This document shows, piece by piece, positions 31,014 through 43,404 of a stretch of DNA of 64,000 nt. The DNA is from Golubevia sp. BC0850. Its lineage: Eukaryota > Basidiomycota > Exobasidiomycetes > Golubeviales > Golubeviaceae. The notes beneath the pieces are model-generated. The model was not told the origin of the DNA, ran no database searches, and saw only the letters and a program-made list of their open reading frames with translations. Position 1 is the first letter of the stretch; each line of letters begins with the position of its first letter. The position numbers and the translations under genes are program-made. The stretch lies in NCBI GenBank assembly GCA_012976225.1, contig JAAVVG010000011.1:744001-808000 (forward strand). Reading direction: 5' to 3'.

Positions 31014-34000
31014 TCAGCGCCTCATCTTACTCTTTGCTTTCGAGACTTTCTTCTTTGGAGCACCTCCTCCACCACCACCAGATCTTTCACCCAAATCCTT
31101 AGAGAAACTACTCTTCTTCCCAGCAGACTTACTTCCAGTGCTACTTCTCTTCTTAGAGTCATAATCCTGTTTCCTCTTTTTCTTCTTCTCCTTTCCTCCA
31201 GATTGTCTCTTAGGTTCCATGATTCCCAATTCCTTTGGCTTCTGAGATCTCTTGGCAGCTCTGATGGAAGCATTAACTTCATGTTTGGAAGATCGACCTT
31301 TCTCTTCTGCTTCCTCAGCTTCCACTTCTTCTCGAGCCATTCGAGAACGTTTTGTTTTTCTTGAAAGTCCGGCGAATCGGTCACGCTTTGGTAGTGGGAG
31401 ATAAGGAGGAGTGGTTCAGAGAGAGAAAATGAAAGATTAGATAGGCGACTTCTGAGTAGACGAGTCGAGTCAAAAAATTGTTGCTTTGTTGCTCACCTTC
31501 TTTGGATCCCCCTCCTTCAGTTTTTCTCTAGCCTTAACAACATCAACCTTAGCTGCATACTCAGCTTTGGAAATATCTGGAAAACGAAACAGAACAAAAG
31601 AATGAGAATGTCAGAGAACCGTCATCTCCTCCTAACCTCTCCTTCCTCCAAACAAAACTCACCCTTAGCTTCCTTCTTATCCTTCTCACTCTGGAACCAG
31701 GTTCTAGCCGGTCTAGAATAAATCTCATCTTTATGCTCAATCATATTTTCTCCTTTCTTGATCTGCATCTCAGCCACTCTAAAAGCTTTCTCTTCTTTTT
31801 CTTCTTCCAAAACTGAATCCACTTCAGGTTTGAGCAAATTAAGTTGAGAAGCGACCGCAGAGACGACATCAGCAGGAATCAATCGATGACGTACTTGAGA
31901 AGAAGATGAACGTTTCAATGCTGTTTTCAGAAGTTTACGATCTGATTCACCGACCAGAGTGACAGCCCTGGTGAACAGAAGAGAGAGGTCGAAAATGAAA
32001 GACGAATCAGGACTGGATTGGTCAATGTCTTTGGGTCTTGTGTGGAAGAACTTGGGGTCTTCTGTCGAAGAAACTCACCTTCCATTCCTTCCAGCTCTAG
32101 CAGTTCTACCAACTCTATGTAAATACTGTTCAAATTGAGCCGGCATATCATAATTAATAACAGTTTGAACCCCTCTAATATCCAAACCTCTACTAGCTAA
32201 ATCCGTAGCGATCAAAAAATCAGTTTTCCCATCTCTAAAAGATTGAAGAGCTTCCAATCTTTGATCTTGAGATAGATCTCCATGAAGTTCCGAAGCAGCT
32301 AAACCCAAAAGACCAAAGACGACTCTAAGTTGATGAGCCAAAGCTTTAGATCTAACGAAGATGATGACTCCATGTCTAAAAGTTCTAGTACAGAGACTTA
32401 ATAACAGAGCAGGTCTAGCTTCATCTTCAGTTCTACCACCTTTAATAGATCTCTTACCTCCTTTTTCTTCTTTCTTCTCTTCATCTACGACTTCACCTTC
32501 AGTTGCTTCCGAATTCATCGTGATCCCTCTAACTCTAACAAATTCTTGAATCAATTTAGCGGCGGTAGTTCTTTTAGGATCAACAAATAATCTAACAGGT
32601 CTTCTAAGACTTAATCTAACCAATTGTTCAACACTATCCGTCATAGTTGCAGAGAACAACATGGTTTGTCTCGCTTTTGGACAAGCCTGAATGATTTCAT
32701 CCAATTCAGCTGCGAAACCATCTTCTAACATTCTATCAGCTTCATCCATAATCAAGATTTCAATGTCATCTAAACTGAAAGAAGCACTATTTCTAACATG
32801 ATCTATAAGTCTTCCTGGAGTACAAATGATGACTTCAGGTCCTTGTTTAAGTTCCGCTTCTTGAGATTTCACAGAAAGTCCACCTGTCAGAGTATCGCGA
32901 AAAGATTGAAAGGAAAAGAGTCAGAAAATCAAACCCCCACGATCTCGACGATTCTCTCTCCTAGTCACTCACCAACACAAAGACAAAACCTAATGTCAGA
33001 AAACTTAGCAATAGCTCTACCAACTCCCATACATTGAATAGCCAATTCTCTTGTAGGAGTTAGAACACAAACTCTAGTTTTAGCTTCTCCTTTGGCTCTA
33101 CTTCTATGAGCCAATCTTTCCAAAACCGGAATCATGAAAGCAGCAGTTTTTCCCGAACCAGTCACAGCTCCAGCTACTAGATCCTTTCCAGCCAAAGCGA
33201 TCGGAATGGTTCTCGCTTGAATGGGAGTTGGAATATGGAAATTCAAAGTCGCTAAAGCTCGAAGTAAAGGTCTTGAAAGTGAAAGATCTTGAAAAGATGG
33301 AGTTGAATCTTGGGTTTCAAAAGAGGATTTCTTTGAAGGTTCTTCAGCTGCGAAATAGGCAGCTTTCTTTGCCTTTTCAATTTCAGATTCTTTTTCAGAA
33401 TCATTGTCTGAATCTTCTTTTCCTGAATCTGATGAGGATTCTGATTCTTCTTGATCTACTTCTTCTGATAGTTCTGGATCATCCCATTCATCATCTTCTT
33501 CTTCCTCCTCTGAATCTTGAGCTGCAGAATCTTCGACTGCTTTCTTACGAGCTCCGGCTCCGAAGGCATCTGATGATGAGAATTGAGAGATGCAAGGCAG
33601 TTAAGAGGGAAAGTCTCAAAAGGAGGCATGGGAAGCAGTAAGATAGTTCCAGAAAGCAATTCAAGTTCCACTCACCTTGATCATCTCCACTATCCATCTC
33701 TTCATCTTCATCTTCATTGAATCCATGGAATTCGAGTTCATCAGCATCTTCTCCTTTAGAGAGGTCATTCACAGCTGATTCATCGTCTGCGTCCCCTTCG
33801 TCTTCTTCTGGAGATGGGAGACGAACTTCCGGTCTTGATTTCTTGCGACGTTCAATGATATCATCTACAGATAGCTTGGGCTGAGAGGTGGTAAAGGGGG
33901 GGAGAAGAAGGAGGTTAGCATCATTAGCTTTTGACGCTATTCTTCCAGAAGCCGTCTCAGGTCGATGACGGTCCTTATCATTCCAAACGTTCGTTTCAAA

Positions 34001-34560
34001 TCTGATAGCGATTCCCGAATCATGAACCCAGCTCTGATATGACCGTCTTCCAATGGCAACTTGCGTTGACCTCACCTCCAAATCTTTACACTCACCAAAG
34101 CACTCTGACCCTTCCCACCTTTAACTGACATATCCCATTCCTGACTTCTATTAACTTTGTCGAAACCCCAATCATCACCTTCAAGATCGAACTGAAAGTT
34201 CTCATCCAAATCCAAACCTTCTTCAGTTGGATCTGAAGCGATTTTCCTCTTTTTGCTGTTACTACTGCTTTGATTCTTTGACATATCTAAAGGCTCCTTG
34301 ATTTTCTGTTTAGATTTGAGACCTCCTTTTGACTTCTTGGAATTGAGCTCAGGTTCAGGTTCAGGTTCAGGTTCTGGAGAAGAAGAAGGTGAATCGGATC
34401 CAGTTGGTTCATGCTGAATTGGATCTGCATCTTCTGGATCTGAATCCAAAGTCATTATGAAATCATCAGATTCAGTTGGCATCGTAGTCGACTGGTTCTT
34501 CTTGCTAGTCTTCTGAGATCGGATCCCATTGGATGATGACTTGGATGGTTTGATAGCCAT
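31014..34560 (-). CDS. DRS1: DEAD-box ATP-dependent RNA helicase Drs1/DDX27 (60S ribosome biogenesis)
   Basis: Seven exons (34560-34096, 33880-33676, 33569-32973, 32883-32079, 31967-31663, 31576-31497, 31385-31014) encode 942 residues. The acidic N-terminal half contains [14 protein letters not shown]. The core shows the Q motif (FHIPTPIQ), Walker A (TGSGKTAAF, near residue 361), [12 protein letters not shown] (near 472), [23 protein letters not shown] and [14 protein letters not shown]. The linker EFVRVRGIT with a charged insert before [11 protein letters not shown] is typical of Drs1. The C-terminus is Lys-rich ([20 protein letters not shown]). Yeast Drs1 and human DDX27 act in the nucleolus on 27S pre-rRNA during large-subunit assembly. 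The open frame extends one GTG codon beyond the chosen ATG. Confidence 0.94.
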
Positions 34561-34724
34561 CACTGAGGATTAATGGAATGGAATGGGTTGGGTTGGAAGA
34601 AATCTTCTCGACTTGGGCCAAAATCAAATTTGACACAGCCCGAATCAATTCTTCTTCATCTTCATCTAATCTTTCCCAACAACCCTCTTTTCTCTTTCTC
34701 TTTCTCTCAAATTGGCAAATTTGA
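34561..34724. promoter_or_regulatory. Shared promoter of divergent DRS1 and mitochondrial RF1 genes
   Basis: Only 164 bases separate the ATG of the helicase (minus) from that of the release factor (plus), so initiation in both directions must be compressed here. C/T-rich tracts occur near the plus-strand start. One gene serves cytosolic ribosome assembly and the other mitochondrial translation, which would make co-regulation plausible. Confidence 0.5.
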
Positions 34725-36648
34725 ATGATTAGTATAACATTCCCAACAGCTGTAAAGAGGAGCAGGAGCATCAATTCTCAAATCAATTCCATCTTTTGCT
34801 ACAAATTCTTCCCACCCGCTTCTTCACGACGACGATTCTCATTTTCTTCAAAATCTTCTAAGGAGAAGGAAAACGATAAGGATACTGTCCTAGCTCTATC
34901 AGAGCTCATTTCAAGAAAGAGACAGAAACTACTGGAAAAGGTCAGATCGACAAAACTCAAGCGCAGAGAAGAGAGACCTCTGGTAACTTAAGATTCTTCG
35001 TCTTCTTCCCATCTCTTCTCTCCCCAGCAATCCACCTCAGATGGATCCGACGACATCGAAGGATCCAAACTCTTGAAAGAATTCGAACCAATTCATCGAA
35101 CTTGGAATGAATGGAAACAGAAGGAAAAGGTCAGTAAACACAAGCTTACTCTTGACCCTTCTTTTTCGAGGTTACCTAACTGGAATTTCTCTTTTGTTTT
35201 TCACATTCAGGAATTGACAACCAGTCAATCATTAGCATCAAACGATCCAGATGAAGACATGAGAATCCTAGCTCAAGAAGAAATTTCAATTCTTCAAGAT
35301 TCCTTAAATTCGATTCGAACTTCACTTCAATCTTTACTTCTACCATCAGATCCCTTAGATTCATCCGGAGCGATTTTAGAAATCCGTCCAGGAGTAGGAG
35401 GTGCAGAATCTGCCATCTTCACCTCTGAAATTTCAAGAATGTATATTCGATTCGCACAATCTCAACCTTCTAATTTAGGTTGGGAAGTTGAAACTTTGTC
35501 TTCAACTCCAATGGATATCTCAGTTGGAACTGGTGCATCAGGTTCAGATGGTTTAAAAGAATCTATCATTCAAATCAAAGGTGAAAATGTATTTGGAGTT
35601 TTAAGATACGAAGCTGGTGTACATAGAGTTCAAAGAATTCCTGTAACTCAAAATTTGGGGAAATTACAAAGTTCTACTATTGCTGTTGTGGTTTTACCTT
35701 TAAGTAATAAAGATGAAAAAGATCAAGAGAAGAAAGATGATCTAATTGATCCTAAAGATGTTAAGATTGAGGTTATGAGGAGTAGAGGTGCTGGAGGTCA
35801 GGTTAGTAACAATCATCCCTCCATCTTGATCGAGAGAGAGGGAGACTATTCAAATTTTGTTGAAAAATGCTTACCCTGTTGATTTTGCCTTTCTCTCTTC
35901 GATACTTTTCATTTGGTTTGACCCCAACGTCTTTACTCTTCAACAAAAGCACGTAAACAAAACTGAATCTGCCATTCGATTAACTCATGAACCTACTGGG
36001 ATTTCAGTTTCGATGCAAGATTCAAGGTCTCAACATCAAGTGAGTTCTACTTTCCTCTTTCCGACACTTCCATCATACTCGCCTCTCTGGGCAAAGATCG
36101 TGGTTGCGAGCTCATCCTGCTGACGATGATCTTTTCTTCTCTTTCTTTGCAGAACCGAACCAAAGCCTGGGCGGTCCTACGAGCTCGTCTGGAAGATCGA
36201 AGGATGAGAGAAGAGATCATCTCAAATAGAGCTGTAAGAACTGCTCAAGTAGCGGGTATGGATAGAGGTGATAGGATTCGAACTTATAATTTCCCGCAAG
36301 TGAGTAGCTGGAACCCTCGTCGTATCCGCAGTCTCTATCTCCTAAATCCAGACAATTCAAACTCAATTCTTACTGATGGCGTTTTCTTTTACGCTCTTTC
36401 AACTTGTGCTTCAACAGGACCGGATAACAGATCACAGAATCTCCCTCTCTCTAACTGGAATCCAAGCTTTCTTGGAAGGAGATGACGACGATTCTACGGC
36501 TCTTGGTTATATGATCGAGAGAATCAGGGAACACTACGATGAAAAAAGATTGCAATCTGAATTGGAAAGAGGGTTGGAAGAAGAAGCGGAAGCGAATGGA
36601 AATGGGAATGGAGAAACTGGGAAAAAGAGCAAGGGGAAGAAAAAGTAG
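34725..36648 (+). CDS. MRF1: Mitochondrial peptide chain release factor 1
   Basis: Six in-phase exons (34725-34982, 35028-35129, 35211-35801, 35950-36039, 36153-36299, 36418-36648) give 472 residues. The Arg/Ser/Phe-rich N-terminus ([10 protein letters not shown]) fits a mitochondrial presequence. The coiled first domain ends near [13 protein letters not shown]. Then come [27 protein letters not shown] and RSRGAGGQ joined across an intron to [13 protein letters not shown], and finally [17 protein letters not shown] (residues 264-266) is the PxT codon-recognition tripeptide of class-I RF1 proteins, and GGQ (315-317) is the peptidyl-tRNA hydrolysis motif. The protein releases finished chains at UAA and UAG on mitoribosomes. 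An exon border falls exactly at the GGQ. The acidic/Asn-rich tail ends KKSKGKKK. Confidence 0.95.
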
Positions 36649-37164
36649 AAAGAACATTTGGAAGCAACGCATTTCTATGATGCAACTATGAATACTTGAA
36701 GTCAAAGTTGTTCTATTGCTCCGCCTTCCAGTTTCGCTGAAAGATCAGAATCTAGAATCTGAGTAGAGCGAGGTTCCATCCCTGGCGAGATCGTTTTATC
36801 GAACTCACCATGACGTCCTGGCTTGCAGCAACTGATTCCGAGGGAAAAACCTCTTAGGAATTAGAAAAGGCTGAAGAAAGGAGAACAAAATCCAGACATC
36901 TCATCACACCTCCCTCCGACTGGTGTTCAAAAGTTCAACTCATTCAAAGCGAGCGTGGATGTCCGACTCGAGGAAGAGGACAGGTAAGTGTTTGGGTTAC
37001 AAATCCTAAAGATGGGACTCTCGTATGGATAGCTGTTGGACGGGAGAACGTGTGTGGCAGAGTCTGAAAGACAAAATAAAAGGGGGGGGTCAAAGACTAG
37101 CGACAAGAAGAAAGTTGATGGCTTCAAGGTCATCATGCATCAGACTCACCTCCTGTTGAGATCT

Positions 37165-37934
37165 TCAGAACCAACCGTCACAATCGTCAAAGTACCTTTG
37201 GTCCCAGATTCCAGTGTCGCAAGGAACTTCCTCTTCGACCCAGAGACCATTGGCTGCCTTCTTGAGCTTCTTGACAGTCTTTTTGGTTGACTTGCTGGAC
37301 TTTCTGGCAGCCAGTAACTTCGACGTACAAAGAAGATCGAGAAGGGATGAAAGAGGAAGGGGGATCGGAGGTCAAAAAAGAAGAAGAATGGAGAAAAGAG
37401 AAGCGAAGAAGCTTTTAGTCAACTTTGAAGACTTCAAACTCACCTCCTGGTCAGCTCTTCTGAACCATGAGTCGTCTCCTCTTTTGAACCAACCATCACA
37501 ATCATCATTTTCTCCACCGTCAAAGAATCCGGTGTCGCACTCGACCTCTTCCCAGAGCCCATTGGCTGCCTTTTTTAGCTTCTTCTTAGACTTGCTCTTT
37601 CTGGAGTCCAAAGGCTGAAGGATCGGAAAGAAAGAAGGACGAAGGGAGTGAGTCTTTTGGTGATCAAAAATGGATTGGTTCACGTAAACCGAAATGAATA
37701 CCTTTTATCAAGCTTTCTTTGACTCACATCAGCTTGAAAGTTATCCCTGCCTGCAGGGGGGTTGTTGACACCATCGAGGGCTCTCTGGAGAAGAGATTGG
37801 AGCAGATCGAGAGAAGTCAGTTGGATCCTTGAAATAGATAATCAGGTAAAAGGGCTCACGTTCTCCACAGGAGCAGAAAAAGTCAAAGAGGCTGAAAGGA
37901 CTGCGACAGCGATAGCAACCTGTTTGAACAACAT
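37165..37934 (-). CDS. Secreted two-repeat peptide precursor, copy B (candidate Kex2 substrate)
   Basis: Exons 37934-37860, 37784-37728, 37614-37444 and 37317-37165 encode 151 residues. The signal peptide (MLFKQVAIAVAVLSASLTFS) and short pro-region (RALDGVNNPPAGRDNFQAD) differ from copy A, while exons 3 and 4 are identical to it. The same features therefore follow: two modules starting AANGLW with CDTG and DDCDGWF boxes, KR and RR between them, and the second module ending at the stop. Here the upstream alternative acceptor for exon 2 is out of frame; only the CTCCAG acceptor after a pyrimidine tract keeps phase. I therefore used it in both copies. The gene lies directly downstream of MRF1 in opposite orientation (convergent 3' ends, 516 bases apart), whereas copy A converges with the coiled-coil gene. 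Confidence 0.72.
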
Positions 37935-38079
37935 GCTGGAAGAGTCGAAGATTTGAAGAGCAAAGATAACTGCTTTATGTTAAATTTGTAACAGAAGCAC
38001 CTGGCCGCTAGGAAAAAAGAGAAAGAAGAAGAAGAAAGACAACTTGCGCATGAGAAGAAGGAGAGGAAGAAAAAGACTT

Positions 38080-38087
38080 CTTTTATA
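38080..38087 (-). promoter_or_regulatory. TATA box of peptide precursor copy B
   Basis: TATAAAAG lies on the minus strand, 146 bases upstream of the ATG at 37934, matching the octamer and context of copy A. Confidence 0.6.
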
Positions 38088-39112
38088 GTGATGAGTACGG
38101 AGCATAGTTCTACATATTCAAGCCTTGAGATCTTGAGATCCGGAGTTTGAATTAGTGCTTCCCTAGAGAAAGAACGAAGAGAAGGAAGTCATTCGAAGAG
38201 GCGGATGAGTGGAACAATTCAGGGGGTCCTCGTCAGGAGGGGCGTGATCTCGGGGGGCTTGAGTTCAAACTCTCAATTCAAGTAACGTGGACTTTCGGAT
38301 CTCGAAATTTGACTGCAAGGTGGCATTTTGTCTTACTAGAGAGCAGTCAGATGCGAGATTTGGTCTAAAGCCTAAAGCATGGCCTTTACTTCCGAGAGAA
38401 CCTGGCGTTTCTGATGGGTCTTGAGGCAACCTCGTTCGTTCGTAGAGTTGTACTTCCCTCGTCGGATTGAGCAATTTTTTTTAAATTTCACCTCTTTCGC
38501 AGTGATACTCTCCTGAAAGAACATATTTCTGTCGCCTTGAACGACCTCACCAGCCGGCAGAATCGAAGAAGTGACTGGTCTAGTGCCCAAGTGGTTCGTC
38601 CCTGCTATCGGATAGAGTCGAATTTTTCACCGAAATAGTGAAAGCAAGCAAGAGGCTCAAAGAAGATCGAAGCAGGAGGTGTTGATGTGAGGCAGCGAGG
38701 CAAGGAGGGCGTTGGTTCCAACTCTCTCTTTTCTCCTTTCAAAAAGAAAGATACCAAAGATTTCGATCTTTCGACTCCCTCGTCAATTTCTCTAGATTTC
38801 AACTAGTCCCAGTCAACTTGGCAAGGACCTTCAATTTGTTGCTCTGGAAATGACGGAGGGACAAGGAGAAAAGATGAGGAGAAAGGGCTGTGGATCACAC
38901 TCTCTTTGCGAAAGATTACTTTGATATAGAAACGTCTTGATTTCAGAAGTACGAGATATTCTGTACTATACCAGTATAAGAAAGTCTCTGAGTTGGGTCC
39001 GATTCTTCTCTCGATCGTCATCATCATCTTCTCTTTGCTCCACAACAAAGGATACCACTCATACCGCTTGGTTCCCCTCGAATTCTTTCTACCAGACCTG
39101 ATTGAATGTCAT
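38088..39112. other. Intergenic region between peptide copy B and the GRAM/VASt gene
   Basis: About 1 kb without a convincing gene. It contains a small inverted motif, GAGTTCAAACTC (near 38262-38273), but no repeat, RNA gene or open frame with support. Both flanking genes are transcribed outward, so it should hold two promoters. Confidence 0.45.
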
Positions 39113-42100
39113 ATGTCAGCTTTCAAGTCATTCTTCAATCGAAATTCCAATTCTGAATCACCTGCTTCTTCAAGGGTCACTTCGCCAATTCTCTCCACTT
39201 CAGCTTCCATCAAATCGAATTCCAGACCTACTTCTCCAATCTCAAAGAAGAATCAGAAGAAAGATTCAATCTCATCTGCAACTTCTTTTTCTTCTAATTC
39301 TATCACTTCTGAAGCTGCAGCTGCTCCATCGGACCTATCTGAGAACCAGCGGATCCTTCCATCAAACGTTGGATTACCTTCAATAGACGTTCAATCTCCT
39401 TCTCCTTCACTTCTTCAAGAGAGTTCATCTCCTTCAGCTTCTTTTTTCCCAGATCCAACCAGGAAGATCACAGCTGAACCTCAATCCTCTATTTCTCCTA
39501 TGGCCAAGTCTTCTTCCAATCGACCTCCTTCTTCTGGAAATGGTGTAACCTCTTCTCCAAACAACCTCAATTCTTCCCCATCTACTCAGAACAAACCAAC
39601 AAGGAGAGGTTCAAGACATGCTCAAGAAGATTCAGGAGCTCCGAATAGACATGAGCTTATGAGAAGAGCGATGGCTGAAGCTATGATGGGAAACGATCAT
39701 GATGGACCTTTGACTTCTTCAAATGATGATGGAAAGAATGGTGGGATGTCACACAGCGTTAGTGGTCCTTCTATGGTGGGATTAGCGAATGGGAATGGGG
39801 TTGGAGCAGGAGCTATGACAGGAGGTGCTGCTGCTGTGGCCAGAAGACCAAGTACCTCGGGAGCTAATGCAGGTAGAAAGAGCCTGACTAATGGAATAGA
39901 GAATGGAGTTGGGAATGGGAAAGGAGGAGAGGAAGGCACGTCTACCTGCTCCCCCTCGAACCCTCCAGAGAAGCCTGGAGAGGGGTCACTCACCATCGAC
40001 GCTTTCTCAGCTGATGGAACCGATACAGCTCTGGTAGATGGTGCTCCTCAACCTATGATCTTTCCTTCTGCCGGTCCGACTACTTTCCCTCCAAATCAAT
40101 CGACTCCAAAGAGACCTGAACTTGGAAGCAGGAATTCAAGTTTCAGTGGACCCTCTTCGAATGGCAAAGCAGTGGACAAATCTTCAAACACTGGTGAATC
40201 TAGTCAGAAGAAATCAGACTCAAGTAAAGTTCCGTCTTCCTCGCCTGGCAATCATGGACGATACGCAACTACCATGTCAAGTGTAGATCCAAGAACTGCG
40301 GTTGGGAAATCTGGCTCTTTAGCTCCTCCCGTTCTATCCAACGGAACAAATTCAATCCTTTCAGATACAGCCATGTCAACTCCTTCCAAGCAGAGAACGC
40401 AAGGTATGGCGGAGTCCAATTCTACTTCTGCTCTATTAACTGCTCCTCCTTCGCCAGGAGCTCTCTCTAGGTTCAGAAGGAATTCCAATTCAGATCTCAA
40501 CGAAGGTTCAGCAAAGAAGAAGGATAGGAAGGACAAGGATTCGGGAGGAATTGCTGGAGCTCTGGCTTTGGGAATGACTGGAATGGCTGGGATTGGAGGA
40601 AGCGGCGCTGCAATGCAAGTCGCTTCTCAACATCTTCAAACCACTTCGAAGTTCCCTACTTCACCTAGGAGGAAATCCGGATCTGGAGATGGATACCAAG
40701 GTGGAGTCTACAGAGATCCATCAACAGGAACAGTAATCGAAAGGGATGATCAAGGAAACGACTACACTCTGAATCGAGATCCAAAAGACCGCAGAGACAG
40801 GTCACCATCTACGACTTCCTCTTTCGGTAACGGATCTATCTCGGGCTATTCTACGTCTTCGGGTCTTGGTGCAGCAGCTGGATTCGGATCTGCCATCGCA
40901 GGAGGAAATCTTCTCTCTCCAGAAGCAGCTTCTAATTTCCCTCGACCAAGCATGTCCAGAAGCTCTTCAACTGGCTCTTTAACCTTCGATCCCAGAAGAT
41001 TGACTCCAGATGGAATCGGAGCTGTTGGTGGCTTGTCACCTTCTGGAATGGGAGAACATGTTGGAATTCTTGATGTGGCTGGGTTTAGAGGTCGAGCTCC
41101 CTCGGAATCAGGATCGGACGAAGGAAGAGCGAATGGATGGGATCATGGAGATTTAGGCATGGGAGGTCAGATCACAGGATTTGCTGTTGCAAGCTCGAAG
41201 AGGAATAGTGACTTTCATGCGCTTTTCCATTCGGTCCCAGAAGATGATTACTTGATTGAAGGTGAGTGCTCTTTTGAAGCGCGAAATCACTCTTTCTACT
41301 TTTGGACACGGCTCACGTTTCTTTCGGCTCCTGTTTTCGTCTTCAGATTATGGTTGCGCTACTGTCAGAGAAATTCTGATTCAAGGTCGAATTTACATCT
41401 CCGAGAATCATGTCTGCTTTCACGCTAACATCTTCGGTTGGGTAACCAATGTTAGTTTGAGATGCCCCTCTCAGTCAATCTCGAGTAACTTCCTGGCTAA
41501 CCTTGAGACTTTGAAATTTTACAGGTCGTAATCCCATTCTCTGACATTGTGTCGATCGAGAAGAGGATGACAGCTTTCGTCATTCCAAACGCAATTCAGA
41601 TCGCGACTCTCCATTCCAAAGTGAGTCGTCTTTCTTCGGACCAAAGCCTTTCCATTCACGGCTGACAGTTTTGTTTCCCTCCCTCGGTCCTCTACTTCAT
41701 CAGCACACATTCGCCTCGTTCCTGTCCAGAGACACAACCTACGATCTCATAGTCAACATCTGGAAACTCTCTCATCCGGAAATCAACCTTTCAGCAGCAG
41801 ACCAATTGGAATTCTCAGAAGATGAAGAAGAAGAGGAAGAAGTTGCAGGTGAAGTTGAAGGAGAAGAGCGAAAGAAGAAACCGAAGAAATCAAAGCTCAA
41901 GAAGTTGTTGACAGCTAAAGAGAAAGGAACCTCACCTGGAGCTGAAGATGAAGATGGAGAATCAAATGCCAAAGCTGCTGCTGGGATCTCTCCTTCCAAG
42001 TCTCCAGGTCCTGGCGGAAAGAAAGCTCCTCATAGGAAAACCGAGTGCGCTTGTGGAAAGGAGAAGAAACATGGTGCTACTTTGGTTTTGGATACCACTT

Positions 42101-43404
42101 ATCCCGCTGTTCCGGAGAAAATTTACAATCTTCTGTTCACAACTGGATTTGTGAAGGAGTTCTGGACGGAGAACCAGAAGCTCATGGGTGAGTTCATAAG
42201 AGAGAGGTTTGAAGGAACGAAAGACCAAACCGACTGACGTTCCCGATCCTCTTTTCGCACATCTCTTTCGTAGATCTTCAAATGTCAGACTGGTCTCCTT
42301 CTGCCGATGCCAAACAGCAACTTTCGAGATCTATTACCTACATCAAGCCTCTCGCCGGTGGATTCGGACCCAAACAGACGAAGTGTCTTTTGACAGATGA
42401 GAACGATCACGTCGAATTTGACGACTACGTCACTGTTCTGACGACTACGAGAACTCCAGACGTTCCTAGTGGAGGCAGCTTCAGTGTCAAGACTAGGACT
42501 TGCTTCACTTGGGCTGGCGGGAACATCACGAGAATGCACGTCACTTGTGATGTCGTCTGGACTGGAAGAAGTATGATCAAAGGTGAGTGCAAATCCTGAC
42601 TCAGTTGAATTCAGAATGGTTCTGACCTTCTTCTGTTTCTTTCTCTACTCAGGAATCATCGACAAGGCCTGTGTAGACGGTCAGAAGCAGTACTACAAGG
42701 ACCTAGACGCTGCCATGCGAGCCTACGTGAAAGAACACGCCAGTGAATTCAAAGAGGAAGGAGACGACCCAGCAGCTGTCGAAGAAATGGCAGCTACCGA
42801 TCCTACCGAAGGTGAAGCTACGAAGGACTCGGATTCAGCCAATGGAAAAGGCTCCGATTCCAACGAAGCTCCAGAAGGAATTCTAGGTCAAGCTATTTCG
42901 GTCTTGAAGATGGCAAGCGAAATGGCTACTGATGGAGTTGGAATGCTGAGTGAATCTCTTTCTGGTGCAAGTCCTTCTTCATTAATCGTTGGTGCTATTA
43001 TCGCTCTTCTGGTTATCTCAAATCTTTGGACCTTATCTTCTGGAACTTCTTCATCTAGGGAAACTTCAGGCTACAACTCTAATTCGGTCAGAAATCAAAG
43101 GAACAATCTCATGAACAATCGAAACGATGGGAATGGCTCTCCTGAACTAGTCGCTTTGGCTATCAGAGACGTCTTGAAAGAGTTTTTGGATCCTGTGAAG
43201 AGAGATGGTCAATCTCCTTTGACTCCTATCTCCGGAGATTCTCAAGTTGGACTTCTGGATCCAGTTCAAGAAGCTAAAGAACTGATGAAGCTGTTGGATG
43301 ACGCTGAAAGTCGGATTGGAAGATTGAGGGATAGCTTAAAGGAAGTTGGAGTTGAGGCGAAGGGGAAGACGGTGGGGAAGGGAGGGCGAAGAAGCGATTT
43401 GTAA
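39113..43404 (+). CDS. GRAM and VASt domain sterol-transfer protein (Lam/Ltc/Aster family)
   Basis: Six exons (39113-41261, 41347-41450, 41525-41620, 41704-42187, 42274-42582, 42653-43404) give 1297 residues. The start is the ATG of MSAFKSFFNR; the frame is open 5' of it but without an ATG. The first 700 residues are Ser/Gly/Asn-rich and look disordered. A GRAM domain begins at about 716 (EDYGCATVREILIQGRIYIS, HANIFGWVT, VVIPFSDIVSIEKRMTAFV, TFASFLSRDTTYDLI). After an acidic/Lys linker comes the VASt (StART-like) domain at about 895-1070 (GATLVLDTTYPAVPEKIYNL, SRSITYIKPLAGGFGPKQTK). A single transmembrane helix lies near 1156-1176 (SLIVGAIIALLVISNLWTL). Yeast Lam proteins sit in the ER at membrane contact sites and move sterol between plasma membrane and ER. 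Which paralogue (Lam2/4 or Lam6 type) cannot be decided, although a single VASt domain fits Lam5/6 better. Confidence 0.92.

Larger units (their letters stand above)
36869..38090 (-). repeat. Dispersed duplication, copy B (peptide-precursor block)
   Basis: This is the partner of 3515-4750 in the same orientation. The exactly matching core is about 37082-37654. It begins directly after a G run (8 G here, 10 in copy A) and ends in intron 2, 16-40 bases past the exon 3 border. Outside this core, scattered blocks match with many substitutions. Confidence 0.85.
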
